Assembly (NCBI GenBank): GCA_016508695.1
Contig: VNKQ01000013.1
Location: 372,001 to 436,000, forward strand
Direction: 5' to 3'
Source of the DNA: Hyphodiscus hymeniophilus
Taxonomy: Eukaryota; Ascomycota; Leotiomycetes; Helotiales; Hyphodiscaceae
Length of the DNA stretch: 64,000 bases
Shown here: positions 12,296 through 25,309 of the stretch, piece after piece
Layout: each line of letters begins with the position of its first letter
Numbering within the stretch: position 1 is the first letter of the stretch
Program-made: the position numbers and the translations under genes
Notes under the pieces: model-generated
What the model was told of the DNA's origin: nothing
The model's database searches: none
What the model saw: only the letters and a program-made list of their open reading frames with translations

Positions 12296-12478
12296 TTAAA
12301 ACCGTCCAAGAAGACCAACGAGCTCATACTCCCCGAGGTTGCATGCCTCGTCAACAATGATAGTATCGAACTCGGAGTCTTGGAGTGAGAGGGCTCTCAC
12401 GGCATTTCCGACTGTCGAGTACACCACTGACGACCACTTCGCAACGTAGTGATGCTGCGCCACCCTCCAAACGTGCAT
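12296..12478 (-). pseudogene. Relic of an SF1 (Upf1/NFX1-like) helicase
   Basis: A 60-codon minus frame contains SSVVYSTVGNAVRALSL then FDTIIVDEACNLGEYELVGLL. This is the layout of helicase motifs Ia/II in the UPF1-like superfamily 1 group (a conserved S/T-T stretch, then hydrophobic-DEA-x-L-x-E). The frame stops right after, and no Walker A or motifs III-VI are found nearby in either direction, so only a fragment of a protein normally over 1000 aa remains. Sequence context: next to the DUF7580 fragment, in a patch of small or broken accessory genes. Confidence 0.6.
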
Positions 12479-12859
12479 GAATGCTCTGCGATGGTCATAC
12501 TAATACTCAGAAAGGAAACAATGTATACTCAATAATCCTTCAGAGAACTCCTTAGCCATTCGTTGACACGTGACTCCATACGAGGCTTGCTTGTATTGAA
12601 ATGTCTCATTCTTTCCTTGTGACCCATTCGACGTCAAAGGAATGCGCCACCAATTTTCCCAGCTCGATTGGAATTAACCCTCTTTTTATTTCCGAACGTT
12701 GCCAAGCTTTTATAGCAACGGCTGCTCCCTCCAAAGCCATTGTCATTGCCTCGACCGCTTGCAGGCACACTAACCAAAAGCCATTCGATGGTAACTCTTA
12801 ACCACGAACCTCCAACTCATAGACCCCAACGCGAAAGTTCAAGAGACCAAGTGTCAAAA
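12479..12859. other. Intergenic, nothing recognised
   Basis: Lies between the helicase relic (minus) and the small spliced gene at 12860 (plus). No frame on the minus strand continues the helicase similarity. Confidence 0.4.
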
Positions 12860-13161
12860 ATGTGCGGCCCTTTCATCGGTCTCGGTCTATCGTGCTTCAA
12901 GGATAAATTCAGTCCTGGACCAATATCTTCATATGAAGCGTACGTCCACATGATGTCGATCGTTGCGGAGGACTTGCGTGCTAATGATACATCCAAAACA
13001 GGAGTGCAACAGAACAAAGAGCCAGGCATAACAAGAAGCCAATAGGGAAAGGAATGCAGTCAGATGTTGTGTATCATACAGATGGGAGAGGTGCACAAAC
13101 CGTGGTAGTGCCGGGAGAGAGGGTCAGGTTTGAACCTTTCCAGGCGGGAACTTCTCGCTGA
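12860..13161 (+). CDS. Small spliced gene, 79-aa unknown protein
   Basis: Two exons, 12860-12939 and 13002-13161, separated by a 62-nt GT-AG intron with a CTAATGA branch-like site. The join (phase 2) gives a 79-aa protein starting MCGPFIGLGLSCFKDKF and ending RVRFEPFQAGTSR. Residues 1-26 look like a short hydrophobic Cys-containing start; the second exon is basic and hydrophilic. Neither exon alone is a striking frame; the clean splice and the absence of stops over 240 coding bases are the support. It converges on the MSN5 gene 174 bp downstream. No family recognised. Confidence 0.55.
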
Positions 13162-13335
13162 GGACCAGGGTAGCCTTGAGTTCGTGGCACTGCACTGGCT
13201 CCATTTCAAGCGTCCAGACCACTTCTTTCCATTTTCTAGGTATTTGGAGCTTAATCACTATTACATAATACCGCCCAATATCAAATACAGTACACATCTA
13301 CACTGCCTAGGAACCACCCCGCTGAAAACGACCAT

Positions 13336-16300
13336 CTACCTATCCTCAAACATACCCGCAACGCCCTCCAAACTCGGACTTGGTCTCCTGTCATCCCTTG
13401 CCGGCGGCTGCTCTTTCATAAACTCCTGCTGCATCTTACTTCGTTCCTTTCGAACCGCGCTTGCGCTCTTTGTAATGCGTCCTTGCTCGCTAATGCTAAC
13501 GCCCTTTAAATCCCTCAACAAGTCTAGCACTAGCGCCCGTTGCTGTTTCGATTGCATGCCTTGCCGCATGATATAATCCAAACACTTATCCACTGCGCTC
13601 TCCTGTATGCCTGGCAAACTGAGTAAAATCTGCCGCGGTGTCTGAGTGGCAGGAGAGTAGTAGATGAGGATCGAAGCGATAAGGTGGGCAAGGTCTTTTT
13701 GGAGTTCTACGAAGTATGGTTCGTGAAGAGAGGAGATACAAGCTTTGAGGACATCGGCAGAGATGAATTCACGGATTGAGGATGAGAAAGGTGAGTCGGT
13801 TGATAGCGCAGGTGCAAAGTCTGGGACGATGGAGCGGAATACGCGGAGTACAACACCGCAACAGCGGCTGTCGCGCATGCGGATTGCGTGGGTAAGGAAG
13901 AGGAGGAGGGGTTCAAGGATTGTGGCAGATGTGAGGCAGAATTTGCGCAATGTTGGGTAGCTTATTGGAGGGTTACTGCCAGGGACGTAGGTTGACGCTT
14001 CTTTTCCTGTGCTGGAACCTGGATCTTTTATAGCTTAGTTCATAGTAATTATCATGTGGAAAGGATTGGACCTACTGGGACGAGCTGGGTCAAGGAAACC
14101 CCCAATCATCATCACCGCGGTATGGGTCAGCTGACGCAAGATACTTTCTTCCTTCATCTCCTCCGTCAAGTTATCGCCATCAGTTGCTGCGACCTGCTTA
14201 TGAGTAAGCTTCTCCCATTCCGAACTGCATTTAGCATCCATCTGCGCAAAGCAAGTTGCTAAGATCGGAGGAACAAAATGGTCTCGAAGTTCTACCGGAC
14301 AATCATCAACCATCAATCGAACAACATTGAGGAGAGCGATGAGCTGGTGTGACGAGAGACAGTGAGCATCTGCGAATAGGGCGTGTGCGAGGGGTCCAGG
14401 AAGCTCATTAAAGCCGTAGAAGTCGACGTCCAAACGACTCATACACCAAAGGATAGAATAGCATGCCTCGCGAACAGTTCGAACAGATCCACGAATTGAA
14501 GATGCGAAGCCTTCCATAGTCGATTTGGTGCCACTGACACGAGCATAGAAATCATCCTTACTGCCTTCAGATATACCCGCTTGCCAGAACCTATCTGTGA
14601 GGATACGGCTGACAAGGGATCGCATTTCTGGTGGTAGACCGGTCCAGTTGGCAGGATTATGAAAAGCATGTGCATGGCTGAGAAAGCTCAGCAAATTTGG
14701 AAGAATGACTGGTAAAGCTTCGCGCCATAATATGCATGAGACTTTGTACGGAGGACTGTCCTTTTCGATTTTCTCTGTTGAGCAACCCAGAAAAGACTTG
14801 GTGGTTCGTAAGGGAAGAGCTTTTAATCGGCTATCTAAGTCTTTCTGGATCGCCTCCCCCTCTGCATCAAGTTGATACAGCCCCCACTCTCGGATCTCGT
14901 GCACACGTCGAGCCACAAGATAGTCTTTGACTCTGCTCAGTCCGAGAAGCTCGCAAAATCCGTTGAATGAGCCAATAGCTTGGTTCATCTCAGGATTCTG
15001 CCACATTTGCTGGACGGGGTTAATGAAGCCATGCAGCTTTTGTATTCGAGTATCGTCATCAATCTTCGTGGAACGATGAACGATTGTAAATAGAAAGGTT
15101 TGGTATGATGTTTGCCGCTTCGTGTCTAGGGTTCCAGATGAGATGATCTCATTGACCTTCGCTTCAAGCTGGTCGTACACATCAAGAAGCTGGTCAGGCA
15201 TCTTGGTAGCTAGCCGCTGAAGTTCATACATTCCATCACCCTGAAGCTCCTTTACAGCGTCCGAATATACAGAATGCTCTGGGTGCTCAACAGGCCGGCT
15301 CATGAGGATATGTTCCAAAACCTTCAACATGAACCCGACCTTCTTGTCCAGTGCCGTAGTAGAGAATGCAACAGATAGCTGAAGAATTCGCTTCCGAATA
15401 ATCGGGTCTTCGAAATTCATCTCCAGTAATCGCTCACACCAAAGCTCTAGATTGTTTTCCATCGCCGTTCTCTCTTGCTCGTCCGCTTGCGGTTTTGAGC
15501 CATGAGCTGCTCGCCACTTCATATATCCTTTCAGTGCTGCCTCTACAACAGTGAAATGGGCGTCCACTCGTAGCACTGGTAATGAGCTCTTCGAGTACGA
15601 AGCAGCGGAAAAAGGAGGTTGACCGTCATATAGGTGTTGCATAGCTTGATCAGCTTGGCTCATGATATGGTAGATAGCTTCCGACTGTTTTTGTCGGACT
15701 ATAAGCTCAATGATCTGGACCGAGTACCGTCGATAATTTCCCAGGAAGGCATGCCGCTCTGGTACAGTATCTATGTCCTCCAGGAGGAAAATTAGGGAGG
15801 GATCGTCGGAGTCTTCGGGCATATTCTCATATCGTAAAAGCCGCAAACTGCATAGTTCTAGTAAAGGAGCAATCAAAGGATTAATAGTGGGTGACCCTCC
15901 AATGGTTTGTGAACGTAGCAATCGTGTCCATGTGACAAGGACGGGTATCGAGATGACAAAACTCTGACTCTGAGCTATAGCAAGGAAAAGATTGAGTAGA
16001 TTGGGTAGATCACAGTCTTCGGGTATGGCTGAGATCTTTTGCTCTATGAAGCTGCCGAGATTGGACATCATCTAAAGATATCGTCAGCGCACCAAGATAG
16101 AATATATGTCGGGGTTCAAACCTCGGAGAACTTCTTTGCAAACAGGTACTTTTCGTCGTCGATGTCGCGAGGATCAACTACCGACCATTCAAATAATTTT
16201 CGAAGTAGGTCGACCGTTTGACTGGTATACATGGGGCACACGATGGAGAGGAATTCTTCGTCGGAGAAATGTAGCCGGCAATACAGGGCATGGAGTGCTT

Positions 16301-17249
16301 CAACAGACGCCTGTGATTATTAGCCTACATACGTCTTGCCATGTTTGTAAGAGCTTACCAGTTGGATGGCAACGCTGGAGGCCGCGAGGCTTGTGCACAT
16401 ATGCTGCACGCAGGAAGCACTAGAAATGGCACGTGGGATCGCCCAGGGCATGACTGACTTGTAGACCGCCAACGTCTTCACCGCACAGGTCTGGTGCTCC
16501 TTACTCTGGATGGTATCGGTTCCCAGGCACTGGCTCAGCAGCTCACCCATTCTCACCAGCCATCCCTCTTCTCCGAATCTAACAGCAGTACCTACCTGCC
16601 GGTTCGGGAACGCTTCAGCAAGTACAATAGCAGGTGTGAAGATCTCAACACAAGCCTTACTCAGCGCCCCTTCACGCAGAGCAGCGACGGTGTCTTCCCC
16701 GTTGAATATCTCATCCGACAATGTCTCCAGAACAAACAGCACAAATTCCTTATGAACCACGGATCCAGGAAGCTCCCATAGCCGCACCAGTAACTCGTCC
16801 ATATCTAGCCAGTCCCCACCCCAGCTTCTCTTAGCAATCTCCACCCATAATTGTGCAGTCTTATTTCGCAAATACAGCGGATCCTCCGATGCAATATTCT
16901 GCGAGAGCTGAAGAACCCACTCTCGTAGAGCAGCAGCCTGTTCCTGTGAATATTCACCCCATTTTTGTTTTATCGCGTGCTCAAGCAGGGAGAGGGCATA
17001 GTGGCGGACCACAGGCTGCTGATTTTTGTCGGAGGCGAGCGTGAAGCCGTGATAAGGTGCTTCGTCGTTGGCTTTAACTTCTTCGAGGAAGAGGGAAGCT
17101 TGCTGGCGGGATTCGTTGGAGGAATAGGGACTATGGACGAGCTCGAGAGCCTCCTGGATACGCGGGAGTAATGTTGTGTTACCGCCATTCAGCTGCTTCG
17201 CTGATCCTGTCTCTGCAGCCATGCTGTGGCCATTTGTTGACCCGTTCAT
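13336..17249 (-). CDS. MSN5: Karyopherin MSN5 / exportin-5
   Basis: Nuclear transport receptor of the importin-beta superfamily, exportin-5/Msn5 branch, which exports phosphorylated transcription factors and RNA-binding cargo and also imports some complexes with Ran-GTP. Four exons on the minus strand: 17249-16359, 16310-16122, 16071-14076, 14024-13336, introns 48-51 nt, phases consistent, 1254 aa (yeast Msn5 is 1224). The N-terminus has the importin-beta-like region (RQQASLFLEEVKA, VRHYALSLLEHAIKQKWGEYS) that binds Ran; the rest is all-helical HEAT-type sequence, with FLGNYRRYSVQIIELIVRQ and LPPEMRSLVSRILTDRFWQ as recognisable exportin-5 stretches. The last intron was placed at a GTAGGT donor with an ACTAAG branch site, because the frame otherwise stops before the conserved C-terminal exon. 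Confidence 0.93.
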
Positions 17250-18034
17250 GGCGACTTCTCGTATCAGAGTTTTCTCGTATGCGCCAGTATCTTTCTCTTA
17301 GAATGGTATCGATCTTAAGGGTTGAAAGAGGAGGAGTCATCAGATATTGTGCCCTGCCCTCTCGTCATGTGCGCGAATTTAGATGTGAAAGAGATTGGAC
17401 CAAAGATATGGCCGAATGCATTCACTGAGGACGTATTTGGCGGTGGTTGTAGAGGCTTCAATTATGCAAATAAAAATGTGAGATTGTTGAGCAAGTAGAA
17501 ACAGCTTCGAAGGGCTGAGGCTGGTTGGTACCTTCCTCAACTGTGGTTCAGCCTCTCGCCGCTCCGAAACGAGGCTAAGCCTTGCAAATGCCTGCTCGCT
17601 ACAGTATTTGGTAGCCAATCAGAACCGAGCCGCATGCAGCAGTATAAATGGAATGACTGTTGCTTGGAGGTATGACGAGCAAGTTAGTGATCTGACTTTT
17701 TGCTTTCAAATACAGTCGTAGACGGGATCATATCCTGTCCGGAGAGTCACATTAAGGCAGCACATAATTAATATGAATAACCAGGTCTCATCAGTTGCCA
17801 AACCGGATTGAGCAAATAGAATACTCATTCTATATAGCAGTCCAAATGTCTTATGAAAAGTCATTCATCGGTTGTAATCATACACCCGACCACCTCAATC
17901 TCGAAAAGACTCGCATCGTTGATTCGGATGTACACATTCTCGACCAAACTGTTAACCGTCAAACCCAAATGCCCATTACGCCAAACTAATGCAAGTTTCA
18001 TGCCATCGTAAGCTGATTTAAACCCAGCTTTACC
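17250..18034. promoter_or_regulatory. MSN5 upstream region
   Basis: 785 bp between the GH5 stop (18035) and the MSN5 start (17249), both on the minus strand. A CCAAT box (17615-17619, CCAATCAGA) sits about 370 bp upstream of the MSN5 start. No coding frame. Confidence 0.4.
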
Positions 18035-20422
18035 TTACATCACAGTACACTTGCTTTGCTGGCATTGATCAAGATAGCCTTCCTCTTCTTCTTTTCCCAA
18101 TGCCATATTTTGCCGTCTTTGGACACCAGTGACCTTGAGAGTGTGATCACCCTCCACGTGCCACCATCTAAGCCTTTGAATCATTCCACCATCCATGTCG
18201 TCGGTTTCGATAGTCCACTTGCCTGAGCTAACTTCAACATCGCATTTGTCTTTCGGGAAATGAAACTCTGGGAGAAAAATCTCCGTAGGTGTATCCTGGG
18301 AACCAGCCTTGTGGGCGCGAAGCTTCAAGCTGAAGACGCAATTGCGTAGGTCGAACCCATAGCTGAGGAGCTTTCCAGCGGTTGCAATAGGTGATGGGCG
18401 TACATAGGCTTCAGCAGCGCGGAAGCCGGGGGAGTTTGTCAGCTCTGGAGGGGCATCTGTCAGCCTAGATGATATCGAAGGCGTCTTCAAGCTGGCTTTC
18501 AGATTTCCTGGATTCACGGTAGACTCATCAGAGTTCTCTCTTTTGGTGTTGGGTCCAGCTTTGTCAAGTGTTACCATCGAGCCGTTGGTGGGTGTTGGCG
18601 GTATAGGTGAGAGTGGTAATGGTCGATCATCGAGTGAGAAGATTGACAAATCCTCTCCGTTCCATTGATCACCCAAATGATGTTTGTTCTAGTCAATGTG
18701 AGCAAACTTCAATTCACAAACAAATTTAGACCTACCTCGGTCATGTACAGCCACAAAGTGTACCCAGCCATGGAGCTTGCTTCGATAGCAAAGTGATTTG
18801 CATCCATGGCACCAGATTGACTCGAATAATCACCAGTCTTGTATGCATACTTATCATCCATATCATATGGAATGCCAAATTCTGTCAGGACACAAGGATG
18901 GTTGCCCATGTAGTCTAACCCTTCTTTTCTGATAGCTGAGAGCTGGTCCCGGAAGCAATTACGTATCGCAGTCTCTCCGATTTTGACAGCAAAAGCTGGA
19001 CTCAGATAACGGCCTCGCAATAGGCCGAAAACATCCACGTTCCAGTATCGGTTCCACTTCTTGGTCATGAGTGTCACGCCGTCATAGTAATGAGGGGCAT
19101 AGACCATTCTTGGATCGTCATCTTCGGTACCCTTGATGGAGGGTGGAATCTCCAGTACTGGTGGTTGACAAAACAAAATAGAGTTCTTGTGAATTGCTCG
19201 GATTGCATCCCTGTACTTTCGATAGTGGTCCATGAAGTATGAGTTCGTAAAACCCTCATAGTCAATCACTTCACCAGTGCGTGGGTTTTTCTTGAAATAG
19301 TCTTTTATCAGGATTGTGTCGGTGTTAGGATCCCACACTCCGTGCTGGGCCCAGATGCATTCCCCGAGCTTCCATCCAGGATCTCGTTTGTACGCATATC
19401 GAGATTCATCATAATCTTCCGGAAGCCAGGCCATTTCTCCTTGCGGGTCAACGAGCACGCGTCCAGCTTTATATGGTCCCATTCCACCAAAATCCCAGGT
19501 ATCAATCTCACATGCCCGTCCTGATCCAGTCAAGATGGCCTGCCAGGCCGTCGGAGATGTACCCTTTTGGAGCTTCTGTTCGCTCGGTATCGAAGATATG
19601 TCTGGCCATCCAACCATGCCACGATTGGGCTCATTCATACTCTCATATCCAATCACAACCTCATCCTCAAGACCTCCAGCCTCGTGTATCCTCCTGGCAA
19701 GATGAGCAACAGCATTGATGAAGTGGTCCTGTAGAAAGTCTTGGATGTTCTTTCCATCGATGACACACTTTGGAGCGAAGTCTCGTCCTGCGAAGAAGAA
19801 GGTAAACAACACCTGACAGGCCAGTCGAGTATAGTTCGTCGACCAAATCATCTTGGGAAACTTATCGGGCTCGGGGTATGTATTGTGTACAAGAGCTGCT
19901 TCCGTGGCAGCAAAACTTTGAGGATTGAGGCCACAGGCGTAGACAGTCCACATTGGCGCCCCGGATCCTCCTGAGAACCTAGACCACTAGTAGTATTTAT
20001 TAATATAAGAGTATTTCATAGGTAAAGTATGCACTCACAACATCCTGATGTGGGTCCATAAAGACGTAGAAGCCGTAGTCTTTTGCCAGCCTTAATATTT
20101 CGATTGTATGCTGAATCCATTCTTCATCGTATATCCCAGGACCTGCAGACTCAATAGCCTCCCACGTAAAGACGTATCTGATTGTATTGTAACCCCATCG
20201 CTTCAACCTTGAAAAGTGTATATGTGCGTCTTGCTGTGAAAAGGGGCGGGTGTGAAAGTTGACGTTGTCCCCGTCGAAGAAGTCCTCCAGAATATGTGAT
20301 GGTTGATCTGGGTTACTGGGGTATTTCGCATCTCCTGCTACATTGATTCCTCGAAGAGTGACTTCTCGGCTATGGGAATCTTGGAAGTGGCCCTTTTCAA
20401 TCGTAAGTCTTAAAGGTGCCAT
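18035..20422 (-). CDS. EGH1: GH5 family steryl-beta-glucosidase / glycosylceramidase with CaaX end
   Basis: Retaining beta-glucosidase of the GH5 type related to fungal EGCrP2/Egh1, which removes glucose from ergosteryl glucoside. Three minus exons: 20422-20039, 19986-18736, 18688-18035; 762 aa (an ATG at 20452 would add ten residues). The N-terminus carries the GH5 fold start (VTLRGINVAGDAKYP, LKRWGYNTIRYVFTWEAIE, FYVFMDPHQDVWSRFSGG). The acid/base Glu is in GYESMNEPNRG and the nucleophile Glu in CVLTEFGIPYD. A C-terminal beta-rich region follows. The last nine residues are CQQSKCTVM: a CaaX box of the farnesylation type (ends in Met) with a second Cys five residues upstream, suggesting lipid anchoring. 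Substrate is inferred from the family. Confidence 0.9.
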
Positions 20423-20987
20423 GATATGCAAAGGCGAACTCGAAGGCTGCAATGACTAGGGATTCGATGGCCGAGGGAGGTTGCACTTATGGATCTCGGA
20501 AGGTAACGATCTGGCAGCTTCAAGCACGGGGCGTCGAAGCTAAAAGGGATCAATTGATCTGCTGCATCAATGACGGGTGTACAAGTACAAATAGGTAGTA
20601 CGAGTTGCGCAATGCACTTCAAAACTTACGGATCAGAACAGACGACCTCTTATCGAAGCATAGGGAGATAAGAGCAGGGAGATGAGAAATTAGGGAAGGC
20701 TATACGGATGAATAAAGAGGTTCTTCTGGGTATGCCATGCTGATTGCTGAATAACGGTCGTGGCTTGAGTGAACGTTGGTCGAGTGTTGAAGCTCGGAGT
20801 TTATGCCACCGACAATCTGCAGGGATTCCTTCCTCCCAAGATCGACGCTAGATGTATACGCAAGGCTGTGAAATCATCACCAACAAAACTCCAGCCGCGA
20901 ACAAACAGGTCAAAGATCTCTCTCACTCATTCTTGCTCTCGACCTCTACCATGCCATATCCTAGAAGCTGAGTTCTTACAATACGCC
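20423..20987. promoter_or_regulatory. Bidirectional promoter, GH5 gene / SKI3
   Basis: 565 bp between divergent starts at 20422 (minus) and 20988 (plus). No coding frame recognised. It must serve both genes. Confidence 0.5.
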
Positions 20988-23900
20988 ATGTCCTCGAAGG
21001 CAGCCCTAAAATCCATCGGCGCCGCCATCAAGGCTCAGAAATACGATGAAGCCATACAAGAATGCCAGAGATCACTGGCCTCGGAGCCTAAAAGCTACCA
21101 ATCGTGATTCTCACTCTGAATCTGCGAATCCCCTAGGATTTTACCAACAGTCAGCTAACATCTTCCAGCAATATCTTTCTAGGCTTCGCACTGGACAAGC
21201 AAGGCAAACTAGAAGACGCCGAGAAGGCATACGATGCAGCAACCGATATCAAAGCCTCCGACGCGCAAGGATGGCAGGGTCTCATTCGGTTATACGAGAG
21301 GCAAGGAAGCAAGAAGCTTGCCCATTACCAGACTGCTGTGTTGAAATTGGCCGAGATATACCAGGATATGGACGACAAATACAAATGTCAGGATGTTATC
21401 GACAAGTTTCTTGGCTTCGCGAAAAATGAAGGCACGCGATTACAGCATAAGCATGCTTTGGAGATCGTATTGCCAACAAGTCCAATATACGACTACCTGG
21501 AAGGCAGAGTGCCGCATCCTGCTCATACCTACCAGATTATGGCACAGATTACAGAATTCGAGGAAAAAGAGCGAACAAATAAGGAGATCGGGGAACGGAG
21601 AACAAGGCTAGGGGCAAAGATTGGCCAGGTCACCATTGAAGTCAAGCGAGAAGTCATGCAAGGTAGTGATTTGGAGGATCTATACAGTAAGATCATAGAT
21701 TGGAGCAATGATGACGAAATTCGTCGGCAATATGAGGAGAAGCTTCTTCAAAGGTGCTTCGAAGCTCTGACAGTGTTGCCCGCTGGCGACGAGAGATCGG
21801 AGAAACAAACAAAGGTTCTGAAATTGGCCTCGGACATGGTCATAATCAAACATCCGTTCAAGCTAGCCTGGGATATCGCTATTGAATGGAAGGATCCAGA
21901 AAGTCTCCAAGACTTGGATATAAACATCCTACGGGAGTACTGCAGTTTTTTCCCGACAAGCGGTCTTGGCCACGTACTGCGAGGATTCTTGACCAGCGAG
22001 ATTTCTCCATTTCCTCCACCTCCTCCATCGGTTCAAAAGCCTCAGACTAGCGATGAGTCAGATGAGAGCGAAGACGATGAGGATGGTGGAGGTGGAGTTG
22101 CGCTAGATCTCCCAGTATCTGGAGAGGATCGTCTTCTAGTTATGACCGAAGGCATGTCCGATGCTCCGAAATCTATTCTTGCTCATCGCATCATGGGAGA
22201 ATATTATCAGTTTCTAGATGAGCACGAAAGCGTTGTGGAGCTCATGCGAAATGGAAGGCGGCTTGTTGTTGAAGAAGGGAATAGAACCGGCTGGAAATTT
22301 GACCGTTCTTCGGAAGCCATCATCTCTCTTCTTGCCACTGCCTTGGTTTTCTACCTCTCTCCCAAAAATCATCCAGAAGCAAAAGATCTATTCCAGGGAC
22401 TCCTCACCAGAAACCCAAAGTCCACGTCCGCGCTGATTGGTGTGGGTTTAATCTACGAGGAAGAAGAAGATTTCCCGTCAGCAATAGACTTCCTAGGTCG
22501 TGCGTTAGAAAGAGATGCGAGTAACGTTCGTATCAAGGCTGAGTCTGCATGGGTCAAAGCACTGAATGGCGATTATGATCGCGGAAGAGTTGAGCTGGAT
22601 ACTTGTCTCTCCAAGATTGAGGGCAAGGATTTGCGATCTCGAGATCTACTTGCCCAGACCCAATATAGAATCGGAATCTGCATTTGGAATTTAGACACAT
22701 CAAAATCCGCTAGAAAGTCCAGAGATGGGGCCTATTCATACTTTTTGGCCTCTTTGAAAAGCAATCTGAATTTTGCTCCAGCATACACCAGCCTTGGAAT
22801 TTACTACGCAGACTACGCGAAAGATTCCAAGCGCGCTCGGAAGTGTTTTCAGAAGGCATTTGAACTGTCGCCCGCAGAGGTGGAGGCTGCAGAACGCCTA
22901 GCTCGAATTTTTGCACAACAAAAGGAGTGGGACCTTGTAGAGGTGGTTGCACAGCGAGTGGTCGATTCTGGAAAGGTTCGCCCTGCTCCTGGTTCGAAGA
23001 AGAAGGGCGTCAGTTGGCCCTTCGCTGCACTTGGAGTTGCAGAACTGAACAAGCAAGACTACGCTAAGAGTATTGTTTCTTTCCAGTCTGCACTGCGAAT
23101 CACACCAGATGATTACCACTCTTGGGTGGGATTGGGTGAAAGCTATCACAATTCTGGGAGATATATCGCTGCTACCAAAGCCTTTCAGCATGCCGAGCAA
23201 TTCGAACATCTGGTTGAACAACAGAAGTCAGGCGAGACTTGGTTTGCGAAGTATATGCTTGCGAATGTTAAGAGAGAACTTGGCGACTACGATGAAGCCA
23301 TAGAAGGTTACGAAGCAGTGCTCGAAAAGCGACCCGGAGAATTTGGCGTCTCCATTGCTCTAATCCAGTGTCTCGTTGAGAGTGCATGGGATGGTATCAA
23401 CAAAGGGCTTTTCGGATACGCTGCTCAACGAGCGACTGAAACTATCGAAGAAGCTCTCAAGCTGGCACAAAGCAAAGCAGACGCTTTCAATTTGCGGAAA
23501 GCAGTCGGAGATGCTTGCTCGGTCTTTTCTTGGGTTCAAGGACGTCTTTCGAGCTTTCCTCACGATGCCATCAATCGTTTGTTGCAGACTGGGGACGAAA
23601 TGGATGCTTACCATATATTCACTGATATTGATGGTGTTGGCGTCGACGTCGTTTTTGCCAAAGGGCTTCTCCCCAAAGACGAACAAGATGGCCTGAACTT
23701 GACAAGATGCCTTCAAGGTGCCATATTGTCTCACAAACGCGCTATACATGCCTCAGCGCATGACGTACACGCTCAGTCTGTGGCATATTATAACCTGGGG
23801 TGGACAGAACACCGAACGCACGTATCTCTTTTTGCTGGAGCAAAAGTTAGACCTACTAGATATTTGAAAGCCGCCGTGCATTGCTTCAAGAGAGCTATCG

Positions 23901-25309
23901 AATTGGAAGCCGGCAATTCCGAGTTTTGGAATGCCCTCGGGGTTGTGACCAGCGAGATGAATCCGCAGGTCGCTCAACATTCATTCGTGCGCAGCCTGTT
24001 CTTGAACGAGAGAAGTTCCCAAACCTGGACCAATCTTGGCGGCTTGTATTTGCTACAGAAAGATATGCAGCTGGCGAATGATGCGTTCACGAGAGCCCAA
24101 TCCTCCGATCCCGACTTCGCTCATGCTTGGGTCGGTCAGGGACTTATTGCTCTCCTTACCGGTAATGCGGTGGAAGCAAACCTCCTTTTCACACATGCAA
24201 TGGAAATCTCAGAATCTTCCTCCATGATTACAAAACGTCAATACACACAATCGACGTTCGATCGAATCCTTTCGTCTAAATCCATCTCAAGTATGGCTGA
24301 ACTCGTTCAGCCATTGTTTGCGTTGAATCAACTACACTCCATGATTCCAAATGACATGGTGTACCATCATCTATCTACACTCTTCTTAGAGCGGATCGAC
24401 GATGTGGATTTGGCCGTCGAGTCACTGTCGAGGATCTGTACCATCGTCGAGGCTGACTACGAAATTACAGAATCTCCCGCATCGCTCTCACGATTTGCCT
24501 TAGCTAAGGCTGATCTTGCTAGATCTCAACTTGCCGCCTCCTTTTACGAAGAAGCAATCGAGAGCGGGGAGACGGCTCTTCAGCTCAGCGCTGAAGATGC
24601 TGGGAACGAGCTCTCAGCAGAAGCACGACAAAAATGTAGACTCTCGGCCCATCTCACGGTTGGCTTGGCGTATTACTACAGCAACGATGCAGCGGCTGCT
24701 CTTGAATACTTCCAGCCCGCGCTTGAAGAATCACACGGCAATCCAGATGCAGTATGTCTTTCATCGCAAGTGCTCTGGGCGCAGAAGGATACAGACTCGC
24801 TAGCTAAGGCACGAGATCAACTCTTTGATACGGTAGAGGCACATCCCAACCATGTAGAATCGGTACTTCTTTTAGGTGTCATTGCACTCTTCGACAAAGA
24901 CTCCGAGAGTCTCGAGGCTGTCACGACCACCTTGCAGGATCTACGAGCGACACATAGGCTGACAGAGAAAGAACAAAGTCGGGTTGGAGAAGTCCTTCGA
25001 GCAGTCGCTGCATTCTCCGAGAGAGATGCTGAGGGTGCGGTCAGGACTGAGGTACAGACTGATGTCTTCCTTCATCCGGATCAACCTCATGGATGGGGAC
25101 GTCTGGCGGATTTCGATGAGACGGGCTATGCCACAAACATGGCATTGAAGACAGCCATCAAGGCTGCGCCTCCGCGGGGACAGCTAGATGCTGTAGATCT
25201 ATCGGTCGCGTTCTCAGGGACTGGAATTGTTGGGAATGCTCAAAAGGCGTGTATGGTTGCACCTTGGAACAAAGGAGGCTGGGAGGCATTGCGTGGTGTT
25301 TTATCATGA
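20988..25309 (+). CDS. SKI3: Superkiller complex TPR scaffold SKI3 (TTC37)
   Basis: Tetratricopeptide scaffold of the Ski2-Ski3-Ski8 complex, which feeds mRNA to the cytoplasmic exosome for 3'-5' decay. Two exons, 20988-21103 and 21169-25309, give 1418 aa (yeast Ski3 is 1432). The first exon encodes an N-terminal TPR (ALKSIGAAIKAQKYDEAIQ); the intron has a weak GTGATT donor but a good GCTAACA branch site, and the join continues the TPR (IFLGFALDKQGKLEDAEKAYDAA). TPR units recur along the whole length, for example FAPAYTSLGIYYADY, PFAALGVAELNKQDYAKSI and SSQTWTNLGGLYLLQKD. An acidic loop (SDESEDDEDGGGG) lies near residue 270. It ends with NKGGWEALRGVLS, the typical conserved C-terminus. Confidence 0.93.

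Noticed and set aside
16106..16147. GGTTCAAACC string resembling a tRNA B-box
   Set aside because: It lies at an MSN5 exon-intron border, with no A-box or cloverleaf around it.
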